Source of the DNA: Candidatus Nanogingivalis gingivitcus
GTDB lineage: Bacteria > Patescibacteriota > Saccharimonadia > Saccharimonadales > Saccharimonadaceae
Direction: 5' to 3'
Assembly (NCBI RefSeq): GCF_004151455.1
Contig: NZ_PRLK01000001.1
Coordinates: 72,146-136,145, forward strand
DNA length: 64,000 nucleotides
Both the position numbers and the translations under genes were made by a program. Below, in pieces: positions 54,658 to 61,090 of this stretch (within the stretch, counting starts at the first letter, position 1; every line of letters starts with the position of its first letter). The notes under the pieces are model-generated. The model made no database searches. It was not told the DNA's origin and was given only the letters and a program-made list of their open reading frames with translations.

Positions 54658-55083
54658 TTATTCTGTAATCTCTACACCCATTGACCTAGCAGTACCGGCA
54701 ATAGTTTTCATAGCCCCTTCTATAGATACAGCGTTTAAATGCTCCATCTTTATTTCAGCTATTTCTTGTAATTGAGCTTTAGAAATTTTTCCAACTTTGT
54801 CAGTTTTACTATTTCCAGCACCTTTTTGAATGCCAGCACGGTCACGAATCATATCATCAACTGGTTGACCAAGTGATTTCCACTTAAATGTACGGTCTTC
54901 AAAAACTTGTAGATGGACAATAACATCTTTACCCATCATATCTTTTGTAGCTTCGTTGAATGGGTTAATGAAATCCATCATATTTAGACCCCATTGACCA
55001 AGAGTAGAACCAACTGGAGGTCCTGCAGTTGCACGTCCAGCTGGAATACGTAATTTTAGATTTCCTATAACTTTTTTTGCCAT
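54658..55083 (-). CDS. rplK: 50S ribosomal protein L11
   Basis: Ribosomal GTPase-centre protein of 141 residues, the normal length. The N-terminal domain has KLRIPAGRATAGPPVGSTLGQ (the proline-rich turn) and the C-terminal rRNA-binding domain ends TIAGTARSMGVEI. I take ATG at 55083 with AAAGGA 7 bases upstream; a longer in-frame start adds 13 unlike residues. The leader of about 60 bases has a small ACTTG/CAAGT hairpin. L1 is not directly next to it because a lipid kinase gene lies between. Confidence 0.97.
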   Translation of the reverse strand: MAKKVIGNLKLRIPAGRATAGPPVGSTLGQWGLNMMDFINPFNEATKDMMGKDVIVHLQVFEDRTFKWKSLGQPVDDMIRDRAGIQKGAGNSKTDKVGKISKAQLQEIAEIKMEHLNAVSIEGAMKTIAGTARSMGVEITE

Positions 55084-55138
55084 ATTGTATTCCTTTGAAA
55101 TATTTTTTACTTGATTAAACAAGTGCGTAACAGGTTAA

Positions 55139-55147
55139 ATTATATCA
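55139..55147 (-). promoter_or_regulatory. rplK promoter, extended -10
   Basis: TGATATAAT on the minus strand, about 55 bases before the rplK ATG, giving a leader with a normal AAAGGA ribosome site. Confidence 0.6.
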
Positions 55148-55170
55148 TTAACTAAAAAGAAAGTCAAAAA

Positions 55171-56544
55171 TTACTTTATACGATAGGCTGCAGCCCTAAT
55201 AGCCTCGCTCCAGCCAAGGAACGGATGTATTATGTTTGTTACTTCATCTACAGTCATACCATATTTTATAGCAATAGCTAATTCTCCTATTAAGCTTGAA
55301 GCTTCAGGAGAAACAATACTTGCTCCAATAATTTTTCTCTTATTATCACATATTAATTTAACAAAACCATGGCTAAAATCTTCAGTATTACTTCTAGCAA
55401 TTAACTGCAGTGGAGCTATGGAAGTTTTAATTTTTAAATCTCTCTTAATGCAATCATCTTCGGTTAAACCTACTACTGCAACTTCAGGACAACCAAAAAT
55501 AACCCTTGGTGATAAATTATCGTGTAGCGATACTCTTGCTTTTGCCTTGATTATATTATGCGCTGCAATTCTACTATGTGTTAATATTTCTGATGTTGAA
55601 TAAGAAGAATCAACAACGCTACCACTTGCATAAATATGCTTCATAGAAGTTTGTAAATAAGAATTAACTATTATACCATTGTCATTATATTCAATATGAG
55701 CATTTTCTAAACCTATATCTGTTTTTGGCTTTCTCGAAGAAGCAACTAGGATTTCCTCAACTTTAACAGATTTTTCTTGACCACCACGATGAAAAATAAC
55801 TTTTTTATAAGAACCATCTTTTTCTACTGCTAAAACTCTAGTTTGAGGCAAGGCAAATATATTCATGTCCTCTACTAAAATATTTTCCATAGCAATAGAG
55901 ACCTCCTCATCTTCTCTTGGTAATAGTCTAGAGGATTTATCACTAATATATACTTTAGTTCCAAAAATAGACAAAATTTGTGCAATTTCTATAGATTCTT
56001 GACCACCGCCTATAATAAAGATACTTTTAGGTGGACGTGTAATACTGAAGATAGTTTTAGGAGTTAAATAATTAATATTATTTATATTCTTAACTCCTTC
56101 AGGAATAAAGTCTGACCCTGTAGCAATTAGAAAATATTTTGCAGAAAGATGTTTTTTATTTACGGTTATTTCATTAGGGGTTAAAAAATGTGCCCTACCT
56201 TTATATACATCAACTCCAAGTTTTTGATAAAATTTTTCGCTATCTTTAACACCTGTACGGTAAACTACATGCTTTTTCCAGTCTAATATTCTAGGGTAAT
56301 TATAACTTAAGTGCTCACTTCTAACACCTACTTTTGACATTTTTTTAATATCATAAATAGATTTTGCAATTCTCATTAAAGCCATTTTTGGAATATCTGT
56401 ATTGTTTGGAGACTCCCCACCTAAAAGGAAATCTTCCACTACAGCAACTTTCATTCCCGACTTAGATACAATATTAGCAGCAGCGCTACCTCCAGCACCA
56501 GTTCCTATCACTATTAAATCATAATCAAAATTTCTTTTTACCAT
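55171..56544 (-). CDS. Flavoprotein disulfide reductase-like protein lacking the redox cysteines
   Basis: A 457-residue member of the pyridine nucleotide-disulfide oxidoreductase family. The FAD motif GTGAGGSAAANIVSKSG, the NAD(P) motif IFIIGGGQESIEIAQIL and the second FAD motif IYASGSVVD (for ATGD) are present. The active-site GGTCxNxxCxPSK is replaced by GGESPNNTDIPKMAL, with both cysteines gone. The C-terminal dimer region keeps HPFLGWSEAIRAA. It cannot be a classical disulfide reductase; another FAD-dependent electron transfer or a sensing role is likely. It ends a three-gene operon with an ATP-cone protein and a membrane protein. Confidence 0.86.
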   Translation of the reverse strand: MVKRNFDYDLIVIGTGAGGSAAANIVSKSGMKVAVVEDFLLGGESPNNTDIPKMALMRIAKSIYDIKKMSKVGVRSEHLSYNYPRILDWKKHVVYRTGVKDSEKFYQKLGVDVYKGRAHFLTPNEITVNKKHLSAKYFLIATGSDFIPEGVKNINNINYLTPKTIFSITRPPKSIFIIGGGQESIEIAQILSIFGTKVYISDKSSRLLPREDEEVSIAMENILVEDMNIFALPQTRVLAVEKDGSYKKVIFHRGGQEKSVKVEEILVASSRKPKTDIGLENAHIEYNDNGIIVNSYLQTSMKHIYASGSVVDSSYSTSEILTHSRIAAHNIIKAKARVSLHDNLSPRVIFGCPEVAVVGLTEDDCIKRDLKIKTSIAPLQLIARSNTEDFSHGFVKLICDNKRKIIGASIVSPEASSLIGELAIAIKYGMTVDEVTNIIHPFLGWSEAIRAAAYRIK

Positions 56545-56551
56545 CTTATCC

Positions 56552-56821
56552 CTACCCTATCTTTTTAAAATTTTTATATATATAGGCTACATCTGGATAT
56601 ATCTCTTCCATATATATAATAATTATTCTTTTTATATCTGCCGAGGTGATTTCTTGTTTATCTTTAATCCATTTCATAAAACTTTTTAATATTCTATCAA
56701 TATAAATCTTCTTTTGGCCGTCTGGAGAATTCGCGATGTTAAAGCTTAATTCCAAACTTCTTTTAAGTTTATCTACCTCAAATTCTTCAACTATTCCGTT
56801 AGATTTTACTACCAACCTCAT
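56552..56821 (-). CDS. ATP-cone domain protein, 89 aa
   Basis: Small protein almost wholly made of an ATP-cone-like nucleotide-binding domain, as found at the N-terminus of ribonucleotide reductases and in NrdR. The start is VVKSNGIVEEFEVDKLKRSL, followed by helices ending YMEEIYPDVAYIYKNFKKI. There is no zinc ribbon, so it is not NrdR. It may sense ATP/dATP and control a partner. Its ATG overlaps the stop of the upstream membrane-protein gene, and the flavoprotein gene begins 7 bases later. Confidence 0.75.
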   Translation of the reverse strand: MRLVVKSNGIVEEFEVDKLKRSLELSFNIANSPDGQKKIYIDRILKSFMKWIKDKQEITSADIKRIIIIYMEEIYPDVAYIYKNFKKIG

Positions 56822-57537
56822 TACATACCCTTTACAATGTTAGGGATAAAAAAGACTAATATCACCCATACAGACATTAAAATTAGTCCTAATCCAGCAA
56901 AAAATTGAAAGAAACCTTTATTTCTATCCCTCCATTTTTGGATATCTATAATATTATGACCGCCCGAAATTAAGCAAGCTATAACAAAAATAGGAAAGTT
57001 CACAATTGAAACATATAAAACAATTGCAACAAATTGATAAGCTAGCGGCAATATAGATGCTAACAGTGTTGCTACAGACAATGGGGCGAAAAAGAATAAT
57101 ATTTCAGTAAAAATACTTACAAAACCTAAATAAAATGATTCTGCAGAATGCACAGTCTTTTTTGTTCTAGTAGCAATATATTTAGACATAGGCACAGGAA
57201 TCCATAAGGAATTACTATCTTTATTCTTTTTATAATAAAACAACCATATGGAAATACCTGTAGATATTAATAAGCCGACTATTATAGCCCAGGTAATTTT
57301 AGAAAATGTTATATCGTAAAATAGCTCAGAGAAATGAGCAAAACTGGAAAAAAGTATTATTGATGCTGAAATGCACCCAAAAACCATAGCTAATGATAAT
57401 TTTGTAATAGTATAATTATTCTTTTTTTTACTTAGCAAGCTATTGCCTAAAGATAGCATAGTGCTAGTACTTAAGTGAAAGCTAGCATGAACTACTGATG
57501 CTAAAATTATCACCATAAAAACCGTTAGAATATCCAT
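56821..57537 (-). CDS. Polytopic membrane protein, 238 aa
   Basis: Unrecognised. Six or so hydrophobic helices (about 3-25, 45-68, 75-100, 135-160, 165-190, 210-235). The N-terminal HASFHLSTSTMLSLGNSLLSKKK and the two-times-three helix layout recall small transporter or DsbD/LysE-like folds, but no motif decides it. It is first in an operon with an ATP-cone protein and a cysteine-less flavoprotein reductase. It may be the membrane partner of a redox or sensing system. Confidence 0.7.
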   Translation of the reverse strand: MDILTVFMVIILASVVHASFHLSTSTMLSLGNSLLSKKKNNYTITKLSLAMVFGCISASIILFSSFAHFSELFYDITFSKITWAIIVGLLISTGISIWLFYYKKNKDSNSLWIPVPMSKYIATRTKKTVHSAESFYLGFVSIFTEILFFFAPLSVATLLASILPLAYQFVAIVLYVSIVNFPIFVIACLISGGHNIIDIQKWRDRNKGFFQFFAGLGLILMSVWVILVFFIPNIVKGM

Positions 57538-57599
57538 AATACTTATGTAAATTATATTATAAACTTAAGCTAAAAGCAATAAAATATCTCTCCTTACTA

Positions 57600-57628
57600 T
57601 TGACTTTTGTAAAAAAATATGTTAATAT
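57600..57628 (+). promoter_or_regulatory. Promoter of the 37-aa gene
   Basis: TTGACT (57600-57605), 17-base spacer, TAATAT (57623-57628) with an upstream TG. This is one of the few clear two-box promoters in the window. Confidence 0.7.
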
Positions 57629-57666
57629 AATAATTACAATAAATTAATAAAAATAAAAAGGAAAAA

Positions 57667-57780
57667 ATGGCAAGACACGAAAAAATGGCATCTTGGGATC
57701 GCCAAAGAACTAGAAAAGAATTAAGAAACTTTATTGAATCAAAAATATCTAGCTTTGAAGATTTTGATGATTTATTCTAA
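57667..57780 (+). CDS. Small charged protein, 37 aa
   Basis: ATG preceded at 5 bases by AAAAGGA opens 37 codons: it starts MARHEKMASWDRQRTRKELR and ends with the acidic SSFEDFDDLF. It has its own two-box promoter and a perfect 15-bp terminator, so it is a complete, probably well expressed unit. It is basic at the N-terminus and acidic and aromatic at the C-terminus, without cysteines or membrane segment. I do not recognise it; a ribosome- or RNA-polymerase-associated small protein is only a guess. Confidence 0.8.
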   Translation: MARHEKMASWDRQRTRKELRNFIESKISSFEDFDDLF

Positions 57781-57782
57781 AT

Positions 57783-57825
57783 AATATTAGACCCTTAAAG
57801 CAAAATAAGGGTCTAATATTTTATT
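57783..57825 (+). terminator. Strong terminator after the 37-aa gene
   Basis: Perfect 15-bp stem (57783-57797 with 57806-57820), 8-base loop, T-rich tail; its left arm begins 2 bases after the stop codon. Confidence 0.92.
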
Positions 57826-57859
57826 TTAATAATTAATATGTTATAATTATTATCATTAT

Positions 57860-57936
57860 GGTAGCGTAGCTCAGTTGGTTAGAGCGTAGGACTCATAAGC
57901 CTAAGGTCGCAGGTTCAATCCCCGCCGCTACTACCA
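57860..57936 (+). tRNA. tRNA with CAT anticodon (Met elongator or Ile2)
   Basis: A 77-base cloverleaf with encoded CCA and anticodon loop CTCATAA. The acceptor is GGTAGCG/CGCTACT with a terminal G-U pair. The anticodon stem TAGGA/GCCTA has an A-G mismatch next to the loop, and the T stem GCAGG/CCCGC has an A-C mismatch. It is not an initiator because it lacks the 1-72 mismatch and the CAACCA end. A TGTTATAAT box lies upstream and a terminator follows. Identity depends on whether TilS modifies it. Confidence 0.88.
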
Positions 57937-57950
57937 GATATTATTTTTAT

Positions 57951-57982
57951 TTAAAAGCCTCAATATAAGTTGAGGCTTTTAA
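57951..57982 (+). terminator. Terminator after the CAT tRNA
   Basis: Thirteen-bp stem (57951-57963 with 57970-57982), 6-base loop, A/T-rich flanks; its T run is short. Confidence 0.7.
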
Positions 57983-58102
57983 AATTTGATTTATATTACA
58001 AAAAATGTGCTTATGCTTGATTTTTTCGTAAAATAATATATAATGTTGTTATGCTAGCTATTCTATAGTTAGTAAGAACATTACAAGGAGGTCATATAAG
58101 AT

Positions 58103-58744
58103 ATGACAATATTTTTAAGGACACAGATACTCGTAAATCGATTAGATATTTTCTTCGAGCAAGAAGAAGAAAAAAGTGTAGTAAAATACACCTCTTTTGG
58201 CGACAAAATAACGCTTAAAAACCTAGATAAGCATTATCAAATTGAAGGATTTGGGGAAGTTATTAAACTGCCTAAAGAAAGAAATACTCTTTCTGATCGA
58301 AACGGTATTAAAATACCTAGCTTCAATAACGAAATCAATGGTAATATGCTTTTCGCTCATGCTTTAAACTGTAATAGCGATTTACAGTTAAGAGACAGAA
58401 AAAGTCTGTTAGACTTCTTTAACTCAAGCTTCAATGAAGAAGCTAATAGAATTCTAAAAAGATTTAGAGAAAAACGAAATCTATATCACTGCACTATTTC
58501 AAAAATTGAAACTGATAATCGCAAAGAAAGAGCTATAGTTTTAGATTATAGCAATAATCTATTTGCACTAGGTATCAGAAACGGTAGTATTTATGTTGCT
58601 AGCAACAATAAAAAAACCGACCAAAAAATGGCTTTAACTTACAGAAAGCTAAAACTAGAAGATCTAGAAGATCTAGAAATTCAAGACTTAGGTTTCCTTA
58701 GAAAAGCACTTATGTGTGCATCAAGAAAAAGCTTCATGTCCTGA
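58103..58744 (+). CDS. Hypothetical protein, 213 aa
   Basis: Unrecognised soluble protein. The first 100 residues look beta-rich, with one Cys-containing stretch (FAHALNCNSDLQLRDRK). A helical Arg/Lys-rich middle (EEANRILKRFREKRNLYHC) follows, and the end repeats LEDLEDLE before FLRKALMCASRKSF. No enzyme motif is visible. AAGGAGGT lies 11 bases before the ATG, a longer spacing than normal. Leader and terminator make it a single-gene unit. Confidence 0.78.
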   Translation: MTIFLRTQILVNRLDIFFEQEEEKSVVKYTSFGDKITLKNLDKHYQIEGFGEVIKLPKERNTLSDRNGIKIPSFNNEINGNMLFAHALNCNSDLQLRDRKSLLDFFNSSFNEEANRILKRFREKRNLYHCTISKIETDNRKERAIVLDYSNNLFALGIRNGSIYVASNNKKTDQKMALTYRKLKLEDLEDLEIQDLGFLRKALMCASRKSFMS

Positions 58745-58755
58745 TTATAAATATA

Positions 58756-58782
58756 AGGCTACACAACTTGTGTAGCCTTTTT
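58756..58782 (+). terminator. Terminator between the 213-aa gene and ruvA
   Basis: Ten-bp stem AGGCTACACA/TGTGTAGCCT, tiny loop, five T on the plus side; touches the end of the convergent ruvA gene. Confidence 0.82.
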
Positions 58783-59359
58783 AAATTCCATTTTTTAAAG
58801 CAATTTTTACTCTTTCCGAAACAGGTAAATCTTCAGGTATATCTTTTAAGCTTAATATGGCGTCCTTAAGGTTAAAGCCTAAAGCTACTAGAGCTTCTAA
58901 AGCTTCATCTCCTGATATGTCGCCATTGACTTTTTCTTCCTCAGCATTGTAGCTTGTTGCTATACCTACCTTATCCTTTAAATCAACAATCACTCTTTCT
59001 GCAGATTTTTTACCTACCCCATTTGCTTTTTGAATATATTTACTATCCTCATTAGCTATAGCATTACGAACTTGCTCGTAATCTCCGAGGCTCATAATTG
59101 CAATACCAGCTTTAGGACCAATTCCTTGAACAGTTATTAATAATTCAAATATTTTTTTAGCAGCTAAACTAGAAAAACCAAATAGTTCCTGACTCTGCTC
59201 TCTAATATGGTGGTACGTATATAATTTAATGCTATTATCTAGCATTGCTTTATCATATTCGTATTGCGGCACAATAACCTCATACCCTACTCCAGATACG
59301 TCAACAATAATACTACCATTAAATTTTTCTGCTATTTTACCAGAGATATGTGCAATCAT
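58781..59359 (-). CDS. ruvA: Holliday junction DNA helicase subunit RuvA
   Basis: Tetrameric junction-binding protein of 192 residues. Domain I (MIAHISGKIAEKFNGSIIVDVSGVGYEV), the helix-hairpin-helix domain II (VQGIGPKAGIAIMSLG and NGVGKKSAERVIVDLKDK) and the C-terminal RuvB-binding domain III (ALEALVALGFNLKDA) are all present. The acidic loop region is acceptable for the family. TGATAAAAT lies 6 bases before the ATG, so it is transcribed on its own although ruvC ends 26 bases upstream. Confidence 0.97.
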   Translation of the reverse strand: MIAHISGKIAEKFNGSIIVDVSGVGYEVIVPQYEYDKAMLDNSIKLYTYHHIREQSQELFGFSSLAAKKIFELLITVQGIGPKAGIAIMSLGDYEQVRNAIANEDSKYIQKANGVGKKSAERVIVDLKDKVGIATSYNAEEEKVNGDISGDEALEALVALGFNLKDAILSLKDIPEDLPVSERVKIALKNGI

Positions 59360-59365
59360 AATACT

Positions 59366-59374
59366 ATTTTATCA
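59366..59374 (-). promoter_or_regulatory. Extended -10 promoter, leaderless type (ruvA)
   Basis: TGATAAAAT on the minus strand, 6 bases before the ATG at 59357-59359. Confidence 0.6.
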
Positions 59375-59385
59375 TAACCTTAAAA

Positions 59386-59874
59386 CTAGCTATTAGTATT
59401 AGTCATATAATAATGCGTTATAGCTGCAGCTAAAGCATCGGCAGCATCATCTGGTTTTGGAATTTTATTTAATCCTAAAGTGATTTTAACCATCTCTTGT
59501 ACCTGTTTTTTATCTGCTTTTCCATAGCCAGTTAGAGTTTGTTTTATTTGTAACGGTGTATATTCAGATATTGGTATTTTAGATAATTGAGCACACAATA
59601 TAGCAACACCTCTTGCTTCCGCTACTGATATACCGGTAGTTATATTATTAGTAAAAAATAACTTTTCAATAGATACTTCATCAGGTGAATTGAGAGCAAT
59701 AATTTCGTTAATACCATTAAATATTTCTTCTAGCCTATTTTCTATAGGTGTATGAGCAGGAGTAGAGATAACTCCTGCATCTAATATTTTAAGTGGCTTT
59801 CCTCTTTCGCACTCAATTACACCAAAGCCTAATATACCTGTACCTGGGTCTATACCTAATATTTTTCGTTTCAT
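59386..59874 (-). CDS. ruvC: Holliday junction endonuclease RuvC
   Basis: RNase-H-fold resolvase of 162 residues. Catalytic acids are in GIDPGTG (near the start), SIEKLFF (Glu near residue 68) and PDDAADALAAA (near the end). LQIKQTLTGYGKADKKQVQEMV matches the family. No Shine-Dalgarno is visible; a tiny ORF for a 27-residue membrane peptide ends 5 bases before its ATG and may couple translation. ruvA follows downstream. Confidence 0.97.
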   Translation of the reverse strand: MKRKILGIDPGTGILGFGVIECERGKPLKILDAGVISTPAHTPIENRLEEIFNGINEIIALNSPDEVSIEKLFFTNNITTGISVAEARGVAILCAQLSKIPISEYTPLQIKQTLTGYGKADKKQVQEMVKITLGLNKIPKPDDAADALAAAITHYYMTNTNS

Positions 59875-59878
59875 AATA

Positions 59879-59962
59879 TTAAAAAGATGTTATAAAGATA
59901 ATAGTACCTAATATAATTACTACTGAACCTATAATTTTATTAATCTTAGCTTTATTAAACAT
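59879..59962 (-). CDS. Possible 27-aa membrane peptide upstream of ruvC
   Basis: ATG with AAGGA 7 bases upstream opens 27 codons. The product starts MFNKAKINKIIGSVVIILGT and ends IIFITSF, a typical tiny single-helix protein with a basic head. It lies between the fMet tRNA terminator and ruvC on the same strand. The good ribosome site makes it believable; function unknown. Confidence 0.5.
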   Translation of the reverse strand: MFNKAKINKIIGSVVIILGTIIFITSF

Positions 59963-59985
59963 ATTACTTTCCTTTTTATTGTAAC

Positions 59986-60015
59986 AAAAAAAGCCCGCTC
60001 GCACGAGGCTTTTTA
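59986..60015 (-). terminator. Terminator after the initiator tRNA gene
   Basis: Stem AAAAAGCC/GGCTTTTT with an inner CTCG/CGAG helix, then seven T on the minus strand. Confidence 0.85.
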
Positions 60016-60026
60016 ATATTCATACT

Positions 60027-60104
60027 TGGTTGCGGGAGTAGGATTTGAACCTACGACCTCTTGGTTATGAGCCAAGCGAGCTGACCAGACTGCTCCATCC
60101 CGCG
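60027..60104 (-). tRNA. Initiator tRNA-fMet (CAT)
   Basis: A 78-base cloverleaf starting CGCGGGA and ending CCCGCAACCA, so position 1 is C against A72, the initiator mark. The anticodon loop is CTCATAA. The anticodon stem is CTTGG/CCAAG, so only two of the three usual G-C pairs before the loop are present. CCA is encoded. A terminator follows. Confidence 0.93.
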
Positions 60105-60152
60105 ATATAATATATACAATGTTATCATTCTTTTTTTTATTTGTCAACATTT

Positions 60153-60590
60153 TTATTGTTTAGTTGAGCTTTTATAAGCATTACCACCAAATAAAAAGTT
60201 TACCCACTGTTTAAAGTTTGATTGTTTTTCTACTTTATTTTCTTTTTTAGTTTCTTCAGGATATTTATCTAGAATCAAAACCTTTTCGCCTTTATCTGCA
60301 AGCCCTAGTTTGCTTCTAGCTGCCAGTTCTTGGTATTCGGTACTTTTTAAATATTTCTGTTCATATTTTAGCGTTTCATACTCAATCTCGCCAATTAATT
60401 GCTCTCTTTTTTTAAGCTCTAATTTTTTCTGCAAAGAATAGTTCTTTTCCATAACAGAAATATTCCCCCAAACCCATATAACAGCAAAAAACACAACAGT
60501 AGCTATAAAAATATTATTACCAGTCAAAACCTGTTTGTTAAATTTAAATTTTAAGCGATAAATTTGTGTTTTTATTTCTTGAATTTTCAC
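60153..60590 (-). CDS. FtsB/DivIC-like septum formation protein
   Basis: Single-pass membrane protein of 145 residues. A basic cytosolic head (1-25) leads to a helix (about 27-44, IFIATVVFFAVIWVWG), then a coiled coil (50-85, KNYSLQKKLELKKREQLIGEIEYE). A short segment with the typical AARSKLGLADKGEKVLIL follows, as in FtsB/DivIC. It would bridge FtsL and FtsQ-like proteins at the division site. The start is GTG, with TGCTATAAT ending 6 bases before it, an apparent leaderless GTG gene. Confidence 0.82.
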   Translation of the reverse strand: MKIQEIKTQIYRLKFKFNKQVLTGNNIFIATVVFFAVIWVWGNISVMEKNYSLQKKLELKKREQLIGEIEYETLKYEQKYLKSTEYQELAARSKLGLADKGEKVLILDKYPEETKKENKVEKQSNFKQWVNFLFGGNAYKSSTKQ

Positions 60591-60596
60591 TCTTTA

Positions 60597-60605
60597 ATTA
60601 TAGCA
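60597..60605 (-). promoter_or_regulatory. Extended -10 promoter, leaderless type (FtsB-like gene)
   Basis: TGCTATAAT on the minus strand, 6 bases before the GTG at 60588-60590. Confidence 0.7.
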
Positions 60606-60631
60606 AATATTATGGTAAAATTAAATAACGA

Positions 60632-60707
60632 GGGGGATTAGCTCAGCGGTTAGAGCAGTCGTCTCATACACGATTGGTCGTAGGTTCGATTCCTACATCC
60701 CCTACCA
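60632..60707 (+). tRNA. tRNA with CAT anticodon (Ile2 or Met elongator)
   Basis: A 76-base cloverleaf with acceptor GGGGGAT/ATCCCCT (terminal G-U), D arm GCTC/GAGC, anticodon stem GTCGT/ACGAT with loop CTCATAC (anticodon CAT, C at position 38), T arm GTAGG/CCTAC and encoded CCA. It is not an initiator. With the gene at 57860-57936 it makes the elongator Met and lysidine Ile2 pair, but sequence alone does not tell which is which. Confidence 0.92.
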
Positions 60708-60709
60708 TT

Positions 60710-60731
60710 AAGCTCAAAAAGAGCTTTTTTA
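60710..60731 (+). terminator. Terminator after the second CAT tRNA
   Basis: AAGCTC/GAGCTT stem with a 5-A loop and six T. Confidence 0.75.
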
Positions 60732-60761
60732 TTTTGGTTTAAATACACTATAAGAAATATT

Positions 60762-60791
60762 AAAAAACGAGTATTCACATACTCGTTTTTT
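60762..60791. terminator. Terminator after the 68-aa gene
   Basis: Twelve-bp stem AAAAAACGAGTA/TACTCGTTTTTT with a 6-base loop; usable in both directions. Confidence 0.87.
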
Positions 60792-60816
60792 AAGTAATTT
60801 TATTTATAATAATAAA

Positions 60817-61023
60817 CTATTTTTTGCGTGAAACAGTTAGAAATCCGTTGCGTGGATTTTCTTTTACAATACGGTCTTCTGGTAAATCGCAAGGTTCACC
60901 CTTATCATTTTTTTCTTTTTTAGCAAAGAAATAAATAGTTTGTGGCTTTCCTCCACGTAATGTTACTTCGCTTTTATGTAGAAAATATTGAACACCTTTT
61001 GAATTTGTTTGACTGTAAGCCAT
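60817..61023 (-). CDS. Small conserved-looking hypothetical protein, 68 aa
   Basis: Basic small protein starting MAYSQTNSKGVQYFLHKSEV and ending GFLTVSRKK, with one internal cysteine. Its beta-strand pattern (YFLHKSEVTLRGGKPQTIYFFAKKE) recalls small nucleic-acid or ribosome-associated proteins, but I do not recognise a family with certainty. The ATG at 61023 is 5 bases after AAGGA; the ATG at 61029 overlaps that site and is less likely. It is a single-gene unit with a strong terminator. Confidence 0.78.
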   Translation of the reverse strand: MAYSQTNSKGVQYFLHKSEVTLRGGKPQTIYFFAKKEKNDKGEPCDLPEDRIVKENPRNGFLTVSRKK

Positions 61024-61090
61024 CTTCATCCTTTCATTACTACTGTTATATAAATAATTTTACACTTTAAAAACACTAGTGTCAATACTT

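Noticed and set aside
58655..58678. Short direct repeat (CTAGAAGAT units) in the 213-aa gene
   Set aside because: It simply encodes a Leu-Glu-Asp run and is too short to call a functional repeat.
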